Shown here piece by piece: positions 56,226 through 64,000 of a stretch of 64,000 nucleotides of DNA (positions within the stretch are counted from its first letter, which is position 1; every line of letters begins with the position of its first letter). The position numbers and the translations under genes were made by a program. The DNA is taken from contig BCLD01000007.1 of the NCBI GenBank assembly GCA_001600875.1, forward strand, positions 1,033,446 through 1,097,445, written 5' to 3'. The notes below the pieces were generated by a model that was not told where the DNA came from, searched no databases, and worked only from the letters and a program-made list of their open reading frames with translations. The stretch is from Solicoccozyma terricola. Its lineage: Eukaryota; Basidiomycota; Tremellomycetes; Filobasidiales; Piskurozymaceae.

Positions 56226-58972
56226 TTATGCGTCCCAGTCCATTCGATCTTCCGCTCCCACCGCCGCCGCCGCCGCCGCTCGAATCCCAGCCATATGTGC
56301 GATTCTGAATTCTCTTGCGATGCTCTCCATAAGCAAGAGGGGTACGCCGTTGCCGATCTGTACCTGATACTGTTGGTGGGTGTGGGGGGTTAGAGTCAGC
56401 GAGAACGAGCGTAAGGGGTGGGTGGGGAGGGAGGGGGGGGGGGAGCACCTTGCTGATAGCGACATCATGGAATGCCAAATCATGATGATCCTTCATCGAT
56501 TGCAATCGAGCTAACTCTCTGATGGACAACCATCTGTGATACTATGTATGGTGAATGAACGAGATTCAGCTTTCATCGCGAGAACACACCAGTTGACGAC
56601 GGTCAAATGCTTACCCGACGATGTGATTGTTTGTTGGACGTTCTAACACATTCGAATGCTTTGTCGGGAGATTGAGCTGCGTCGTTGCCGGGCCACCATC
56701 AGCATTCGCCTTTTCTTCAAACAACCAAGCGGTCGGGCCAGTTGCACTCACTAGCATATCCTTCGGCAACCCCTAGCGGCACAGCATGCATAGCGACTGT
56801 CCTTCTGTTCTTCTCCCTGGCGCGGCGTTGGTAGTTGGTCCACGGTTCGAATTGATATCTCGCTTGGCCATCAATATCACGGACAGTACCTTCCGGCAAA
56901 TCACCAAGCGCATCATCAGGGGTGATAGCAGCATGAGGAGCATAGCTAGTATCTGCTGCACCCTGCTTTCCCCACGGGAATAGGTGTGTTACTGATGGGA
57001 AACGAGGGAGCACCTTTCCCTTCTTGGCGGCCAGTATGATCATTCGAGAACGAAATGCAGGAGTTCCATAGTACCCCGCTTCCATGTCGCCTACACGGCT
57101 GATCGGATTTGAAACATCATGTGGATTAGCGTTAGTCAATCACCATGGGATCCCTTGCACCTACATCTGATATCCTAGGTCCTTTAGCAATCGAACGATC
57201 ACTGATAAGACGGCGCCGTTCTCCGTTCTCCCGAGACTGTTCATGTCCTTCGTACGGTGGTGAAGCATCCCACTTACGCATTCCATAATGACACTGTCAG
57301 GTCTGACAACGTCAACGACAGACAGCGCGGCGAAAGGGAGGATCCGCTCATCATCGGTTTTTGGGTGGCGGTTTGCTTTCGAGTAAGGTTGACATGGAAA
57401 GGTTATGAGCATCAACTTTGGCTTGCTACCCAAGATTCTCTTGAAGTGATCTCCCTCCTGAACAACGCGGTAGACGTCCTTCCGAGTGACATATGTATTG
57501 TCGGGAAAGAACTTTTGATAGCTGTCAAGAGCTTGTTCATCGGAATCCACGGCAATAGGATGGGAGTCGCAGATGTTACCGACCAGTCCAAGGTCCGCCA
57601 ATCCAGCCCCACAGAATATAGAGAGAAGTTTGTGAGAATTCCGACTTTCATCACCATGAACGGCGTGTTCTTCCGCTCGCCATTCATCCAAGCACTCCTG
57701 ACACCGTCTATTTCTCCACTGACTCGTGAGCCGTACATTATTGATTTGAATTGGAACGTCGACGTGAATTGGAGGTCGCTCCTCCATGAGATAAAAGCAG
57801 TTGGGAACTGACCTCACGAATGAGAGCCCACATCTACCAATGTCATCCTTGTTCAAAACCACCACCTTGGAAGCAACAATCCTCGAGAGAGACACGTTCT
57901 GCTCAATCCCAGTATGGAACACCAGCTTCTCATCCTTCCAACGCCAATCATGTTCCATCGCAAGATCATCCCACCGCTTCAGAGTCCTTACACCAACACA
58001 TGCTGAGACAGATGATGGTAGAAGGATCACCTGTCCGATTTCGTACAGGCTGGACGAGGTCGTTTCGGGTTTGAAGAAGATGAAATCGTCTACGTGAATC
58101 AAGACCTCGCCAATTCTGAGTGTCGTCTTCTTCCTACCACCACCCCTTCCCCTCTCGATGGAAACCTCGGTCGCTTTGACATCGGCCATTTGTAGTGCGC
58201 AAGAGGGACATTGAGGAAGACCAGGAATGACAATATCTGGGATAGGTGGTGGAACACAATCCTCGAAGCTTCCCTTTGGCGTTGCTGTTTCTTCCCTCGA
58301 CGTCGACGTCGATGACATCCGCGTACGAGTCTGACAGTAGAACTGATTACCCGCCCGAGGTGAACTATCGAACTCCTCTCGAGACAGTGAGAGGATATCA
58401 ATCCTTGCACAGTGCTGTAGCACCTTGATATTGATATCTTCACAATAGTCGGTCTCGTGTACCTCATGTTCATTGCACTTGTTGCCATCACAAGTTTGTC
58501 TCGCATGGATGTAGCCCTGGCAATGGGCATACATCCGTGACTTTCCATCCTTATCCACTTTCTCAACAAAGTAGATGATGCGAAGAAACGGTGACAGAGT
58601 AGACTCGTCATGCTCTCTCCCAAGAACCAAGGCTTGGCCATGTCTGAAGCATTCAATCCTCTCGCCAACGACAGTCTCATCACCCAAAGTATACACCAGG
58701 TAATGGTTTGGCAGACCCGGAACAGGTTGAGAATGCCTCCCAATACGACTATTCATTCGAAGAAAAGGAAGACCATTCATCACACGGTCATACTCGGATG
58801 CTGGATCATAATCAGAGTGATCTCCGTTGATCAGTAGCGTCTCCACCAACCTGTTCACCAGAGGAGTGAATCGTCCTCGTCCTCGTCCTCGTCCACCACT
58901 ATTATTCCGACCAGCGACCATGTCCACATCTATCACCTCCCTGATCTCTCTCTCGGGAGTGTTGGAAGCCAT
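56226..58972 (-). CDS. DNA (cytosine-5) methyltransferase with BAH domains
   Basis: Exons 58972-57165, 57098-56752, 56676-56615, 56541-56449 and 56369-56226; about 817 residues. The N-terminus has SIM-like REVIDVDMVAG and Arg-Gly repeats. A first BAH-like domain spans HYLVYTLGDETVVGERIECF, FLRIIYFVEKVDKDGKSRMY and ETDYCEDINIKVLQHCARID, as in DNMT1/DIM-2 proteins. A second runs from RIGEVLIHVDDFIFFKPE to FVRSVPNCFYL. The catalytic part shows motif I LLSIFCGAGLADLGLVG, motif IV TFPCQPYSKANRHP with the nucleophile Cys, motif VI VIMECVSGML, motif VIII YYGTPAFRSRMIILAAKKG, motif IX SIRELARLQSMKDHH and motif X QIGNGVPLLLMESIARE. Motif VI has Cys for Asn of ENV, and motif VIII lacks the usual Gln. 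TAA at 56226-56228. A single SNF2-type DNMT5 is ruled out. The N-terminal BAH plus catalytic layout recalls DnmtX of Kwoniella. Confidence 0.9.
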
Positions 58973-59467
58973 AGGTTACGTCGCTCGAGCTTGAGTTGAG
59001 CTGAGGTGGGGTGAGAGGTGTCGTGGAGGGACGATGGGAGAGAGTGTCGTCGAAGCCGGACAACGGTGGATAGGGGACGGTGGATAGGGGACGGTGGATG
59101 GAGACGGAGACGACGAGGGAGACGACGGTGAGCAGGGATAGGGGATGCCGGGTGGATGGAGGGTGAAGGATGGGCTGTCGAAGGTGATGGATGTGCTGTG
59201 GAAGATGCTGATTATGATGATGATGATGATGAAGATAGCGAGCAACATACTACTCTCCCTCTCACTCCCCACTCTTGACCATGACCGCAACGGCAACCAC
59301 AACGACAACGACAACCTCTGACACTGACGACGACGACGACGACGACCGGGTACGCTGTTGTTCTCTGTGATGGGTGGCAACGACGCGGGGATGGTAGCAT
59401 GTATACACAACCACACATTGTATCATCTACCCTCCATCCCCACACCCCGTCCCACACCCTCACACCC
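58973..59467. promoter_or_regulatory. Upstream region of the DNA methyltransferase gene
   Basis: About 495 nt with GGTGGATAGGGGAC repeats (59060-59100), (GACGAC)n at 59325-59348 and (GATGAT)n at 59214-59232. Open frames here are low-complexity and unsupported. Confidence 0.45.
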
Positions 59468-61117
59468 TCACTTCACCTTCTTCGTCTCCACAGACACCTT
59501 GATTCCATCCTTGTCTGTCTTGTCTGTCTTTCCACCCTTTCCACCCTTCCTCGGAGTAGCAGCACCAGTCTTCACAGCCGAAGCCTTTCCTTGACTCTTC
59601 GTCTGTACACCACCACCCTTACCCTCCTCTTCCTTCAACCGCTTCTGTCTCTCTTCGTGTTTCTTCACAGCAGCTGAATCCCCTTTATGTAAGAAACTAA
59701 GGATGGATTGAGTGATTAAACCGGATCCTAAGAGGATCATCCATCCTGGTACTTTGGCGGTTAATTTCATCCACAATTGGTTGATGGTGATGTATGTTGA
59801 GATCATCCATGTTCTGTCGCACGCAGGAGACGTATAAGTTGGCCTCTCCCGTAAGTACCTCCTCGAACTTGGGAAAAGGAAAACTCACCGACTTCCACCA
59901 GGTGACCATTCACTTTTCCATACTGGTAAATCCTTCCAGATTTCTTCTTTTACGAATCGACGAATCACATCACCTTGTGGGGAGATCTGACGAGCGCCGA
60001 CGAATCGAAGTTTTGAGCCTCGATCTGTCGCGAAGACGATGAAGGGAGGTCTGGTTGGGGGAGAAGGGGGAGGAGGGGGGCGGGGGGAGATGATGAGGGG
60101 TGAGCGAGGAGCGATGAGCGAATGCGCGAATGAGCGAATGAGCTGCTAAATATGACAGCGCCACCATCCACTCACTTGAAAATCATCCAACGAGCACATG
60201 TCTTCCATTCAGTTATGAAATCCATCCTTGCCCATTTCACATTAGGTAAATCACCAGCTTCCATACTTGCGATCGATGCGTTTGTCCAACCTTCGTAGAA
60301 GATCTTGGATGTAGGATCTCTTGGTGGGCCGTGGCTGTATATGTTGAAAAAAAAAAAAAAGTAAATGGTCACATCTCGCTCCTCTCCCCGATCGTATTAC
60401 GACGGTCCACGGTCCCAGCTTACTCACATCAAAATAGCCCAGACCCTCTGCTTCTCCTTCATCAACTGATCTCCACCCCAAAACCTCTCCATCACAACCT
60501 CCTCTTCCAAATTCTCATCCGTCAACCTAACAAACCCTTCCCTCGTATCATTTATACGTGGGTAAAACTCTTCTGATTTAGCAGAGAGATAGGCACGAGT
60601 GAAATTTACACCGGTTAAAGAGGCGAAACCGTTCATAGCGCCGATGATTATGCTTTGAGTTGTTGTGACGGGTCGATCTTGGACTGGGAGTTAACAAGAT
60701 GGGTTGGGGTTTATTTTCCTATTTCAAACGGTTTTGCTGCGGACCGCATATACGGATCCCCCCGAAGCACAAAAAAAAACAAACTCACTGACAACACGGT
60801 TAACACCATGACCACCTGCATTGAAATCTTGAACGTGATTTCGTCCCTGATCTACATCGACAACAGTTTGTAGAGGTCTATAACCACCTGAACCAGGTTG
60901 ACCAACTGCGACTCTTTGAGTCGGTTGTCCAGGTTTCCATCCTTCTGAGAAGCTGGAGTAGGTAGGTTTGGGGAGAGAGAGAGGGGGGGGGGGGGNNNNA
61001 ATGGGTGGGGCCCTGGTAGCATAAACGAGCCAACGAGACCGAGACGTACTATTTCGCATCTGCTAACGAGGCTAGTCCAGTGAGGAGAAGGGCGAGTTTG
61101 GTTGTAGAGACGAGCAT
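59468..61117 (-). CDS. Secretory-pathway membrane protein with thioredoxin-like fold, no CxxC
   Basis: Start 61117 gives a signal peptide, MLVSTTKLALLLTGLASLA. Then YFSEGWKPGQPTQRVAVG, HVQDFNAGGHGVNRVV, then IIIGAMNGFASLTGVNFTRA and RFWGGDQLMKEKQRVWAILM. The thioredoxin-like part reads HGPPRDPTSKIFYEGWTNAS, NVKWARMDFITEWKTCARWM, APYVIFATDRGSKLRFVGA and VIRRFVKEEIWKDLPVW. A membrane segment (VPGWMILLGSGLITQSILSF) precedes a Lys-rich cytosolic tail (KHEERQKRLKEEEGKG) ending VSVETKKVK. No CxxC motif is visible, so it is probably not a redox enzyme. I recall similar basidiomycete proteins without function. An intron contains G15 and a 4-base N tract (60996-60999). Confidence 0.65.
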
Positions 61118-61562
61118 GATGTCTGACCGAGGGAGTGGTGTGTGTGTGTGAGTGTGTGTGTGTAGAATTGAGGGTGCTGTGTGGCACTATATACCTCTCG
61201 CCAGAAGAGGATACTTTGTTGATTCGCACGATCTTCGCCCATGTGGGTGGTTCGCTTATCTCGGGGTGGCGAGTGACACGTCATCGTGGAATCGCGCGTG
61301 TAGCCGGATTGATAAGCACGTGACGGGGGTTACTACCCGACCCAACATTTGTCGCCATCGAGCCGAGCTTCCCGTAAAGAGTCGGCTTGAGGTGTGCGCG
61401 AAAAGGTTGTTTGATGACGATACATCAGATGTAAATCATCTCCCTAAACTTTGATAGGACGCCACCGTCCCAACACATACAACTGGTAAGCTCAGACTCA
61501 TATCCTGATCATGTCTGGACAACATCGATTCGCTCATGCTCTCCCGTCATTCCCCACTCGAC
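61118..61562. other. Upstream region of the thioredoxin-like gene and RAD52 3' region
   Basis: About 445 nt. A (TG)n tract at 61138-61162 lies 20-45 nt upstream of the minus-strand ATG. The rest is unremarkable; no gene supported. Confidence 0.45.
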
Positions 61563-63964
61563 TCAGTTCCTCGGTCGCTTGGATACCGCCTCATGAGAGA
61601 TCTCCGCCACATTGAGCTCTCCCAACACCTTGCGCAATCCGAGATTCGATGAATGCCCGACACTATCGACAGACGAGCCGAAGCTAAGCCGCGCCAGGAG
61701 GTTCGAAATCAGCATCATATGCGGGTGCCCAACCAGCTCATGCACAACCCTCACCCATCGCCTCCACCCGCTGGACTCGTCCTCTTGACACCTCTCGCGC
61801 TTAAAAACCCGGCCCCACTATCGTCCGTAGTCGTCATTCCCTTCGCTCGCAAGGCCGCATTGGCATTTGCGGCGATCTTATCCATCCCATGGGTGGGAGG
61901 GGTGGCGATACCGATAGCCCCGTTGCCGTAGGTTTCGGTCGTGTCTCGCAATACCGGCTTCGATTCGTTGAGTGCTGCACCGATCATCTGAGCACGGAGA
62001 GAGGCGGCTTGGGCTTTGCTATTCGGCATGGCGGGTCTCGGTCGATTGTTCTCGAAGACCTGTGCATTAACACGTTACATCAGCATGCTGTTGTTCGCCC
62101 CGCCATAATTCCGAGCTCTCACTTTGTTGTCCGGGAAATTGAATCCAGCAACTGATCGCGTCGGTCTTGTCACATCACCTCTCGGTATGTCCATACTCAT
62201 GCCATTGCCACGACCACCTCGTTGTGCTTTTTCATCGGTCGAAACCGGAGCCGTTGCCTTGGTCGGCGAGATGGAGCGAAGCGCCGCTCGACGTTCTGCT
62301 TGACCTCGTGTTTGTTGTTTGACTGGTTCAGGAGGTGGTTGAATTTCGTTGACACTGTGAAGAAGATTGTCGTCTTCGTATCTGTTTCTTTCAAACCCGT
62401 CATGTCATTCTACCACCGTTTACTCACTCTCCTGCATGTATTGTCGCCTGGTCAATGCCCATTCCCTCCTCTTCCAGCATAACGCAATCACCCATAGAAA
62501 AGGTTTCCAACTCATCTCCGACCTGACTATCATCCATGACCATTGCCGCAGCGTACATGGCGTCATCGTCCTGCTCACCAACGCTCCGCCATAACATCGA
62601 TGTATCTGGTCGAGTGATCGACTCTCCGGCAGCGAGAGATTCTGAGTGCATCGCGTTTGCCATCGCTGTTCTGTGCAGTGGGGGTGCATTCATGGGACGA
62701 GAGGACGGTCCAGCGACAGGTTGAGCAGCATCGGCGGCGGCGGCGGTGGTCGTGGCGATGTTTGGATATCGCTTTGCTGAATTATCAGGATGAGGTCGGG
62801 AAGTGGAGAAGTCTTGTGCGGATTCAGCCGCAAAGTTGGGATCAAAGTCGCGATGCCTGTAAAGGTTCTTCTCGTTGAATTTGATCTGATGAGATGGGAG
62901 CAGCTTCCATTAGCGAGAATGATAATGTCGGCGTCATCGACGCACTTACGTTCTTATTCGACACCTTGTGGATAGCACTCAAATAAGCCTTGTCATATGT
63001 ACAATTACCCATCACGTTTCCAAAGTTCCTCAACGCTCTCTTCATGCCGTCGGTCACTGCTGCCTTCTTGCTCTGATAGAACTCCTCATTCGAATGAGTT
63101 CTTTGATAACACCCATTTGAAAGGAAAAGAAAGGAACCACAACACTCACCTTCTCCAACGCCGCCGCTTTCCCCTTTATATTCTCAGAATGATCAATTCC
63201 CACGTCCTCATGGAAAGTCCCATCTCTCAAGGTGACTCTGACGACAGCCGTTGTGCATATATTCCAACGATCGGGGGCGTGCATGTCGCACTGGGGGTAA
63301 AAAAAAGGTTGTTAGCTGGGAGTTCAGAGAGGCAAGTAACGAGACGTACGAAATCAATGACGAGTGAGTTGATTTGACTCGACCAGCCGTTGTATCCGAA
63401 GATCTCATTGGCAAGCATGATCGCTAGAAGGACATATTGCGCCAATGTCAGTAGGAACGACCTAATCCGCATACTCCATAGTCTCACCTGTAGTTCCTGG
63501 GACATAGCTGAGAACCCGGAATATGTAAACGGTCAGTCCGTCGTACCTATCGAGGCCAACCGTCCTTCAACTCACGTCAACTTTGGACCTGAAAATTGGA
63601 CAATCCACCATCACCATAAGCCTCTTTATACTCAAATGTCTATCAGTTTATGAGGTGGAATCGACCACTCACCACCTCCTGGTCCCGGTCTAGTACTAAT
63701 ATACTCCGGACCCAGTTGCTTCTGAAGGGTATGTTGCAACAGCTCGGTCTTCGCTGGTGAATCCCTGTACATCTCTTTGAAACCTGAACCATGTTGACCA
63801 CCAAAGAACTGCGATTGCTGCGCTTGATACGGGGGAAACGACACCGAGATCTGTTGAGGTTGGATAGGTTGGAAGGGGATTTGTTGTTGTTGCTGTTGTT
63901 GTTGTGCCATGGCTGATCGTTCGTGGGTTGCGATGAGATGACCGGAGAGCTCAGCCGCCGCCAT
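61563..63964 (-). CDS. RAD52: Rad52 recombination mediator
   Basis: Promotes Rad51 loading and single-strand annealing in homologous recombination. The start [16 protein letters not shown] is followed by a polyglutamine tract (coded near 63885-63905). The conserved annealing domain reads [48 protein letters not shown], then [16 protein letters not shown] and [20 protein letters not shown]. An intron follows HKVSNK, then [17 protein letters not shown]. The C-terminal half is poorly conserved, with an Ala run (GCC/GCT) and [20 protein letters not shown]. The last exon (acceptor GATAG) reads [20 protein letters not shown] and ends SKRPRN, TGA at 61563-61565. The promoter is cut by the window end. 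Confidence 0.95.
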
Positions 63965-64000
63965 GTAGTAGGTGGGAGCGCGAGAGGGAACGGAAGGGTG

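Overview
The window reads as nuclear DNA of a basidiomycete fungus, most likely a Tremellomycetes-type yeast (the Cryptococcus/Kwoniella/Tremella side). The genes are dense and on both strands. Almost all are broken by many short introns of about 50-90 nt with GTGAGT-like donors and some very small exons. The protein set is plainly fungal: DASH Spc19, Zn2Cys6 regulator, Atg43/DUF1770, cyanase, mitochondrial SQR. I found no rRNA, tRNA, CRISPR array or transposase gene. Coordinates for spliced genes are the outer limits of the CDS; introns were placed by eye from splice signals, reading phase and family knowledge.

Layout. 1-7.4 kb: end of an Atp18 gene, a Zn2Cys6 transcription factor (-), splicing factor Prp18 (+). 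8-15 kb: HOPS subunit Vps39 (+), ribosomal uS10/Rps20 (-), SUMO (-). 15.3-21.2 kb: a DDT/WHIM-like plus PHD chromatin protein (+), a small putatively myristoylated protein (-), Cox12 (+). 21.8-31.5 kb: phosducin-like protein (+), an ALKBH7-like dioxygenase (-) divergent from DHFR (+), a ZIP7-like zinc transporter (+), a peroxisomal ABCD half-transporter (+). 31.6-39.6 kb: HEN1 small-RNA methyltransferase (-), Fis1 (+), a protein resembling the helical domain of 5-hmdU DNA kinase/thymine pyrophosphorylase (-), Atg43-like protein (+). 40-47.3 kb: conserved unknown mitochondrial protein (-), cyanase (+), sulfide:quinone oxidoreductase (+), Caf16 ABC ATPase (-). 48-64 kb: FHA protein (+), lactonase-type beta-propeller (-), an assembly gap, protein isoaspartate methyltransferase (-), Spc19 (+), a BAH-containing DNA cytosine methyltransferase (-), an ER thioredoxin-like protein (-), Rad52 (-).

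Themes. Several genes act on nucleic acids or chromatin: Prp18, HEN1, the HMUDK-helical-like protein, the DNA methyltransferase, Rad52 and the DDT/PHD protein. Mitochondrial genes are also common: Atp18, Cox12, Fis1, Atg43, SQR and the ALKBH7-like gene. Cyanase and SQR lie head to tail and could remove the two products of thiocyanate breakdown, cyanate and sulfide.

The least expected signals are non-coding. Three introns of 416, 420 and 625 nt (Prp18, the HMUDK-like gene, SQR) carry sense-strand tandem repeats built on GAGCGAAG/GAACGAGA cores. Many other introns hold pure G or C runs of 13-30 nt, two of which sit at runs of N. Cox12 and SUMO are cut into seven exons each, with micro-exons as small as 4 nt.
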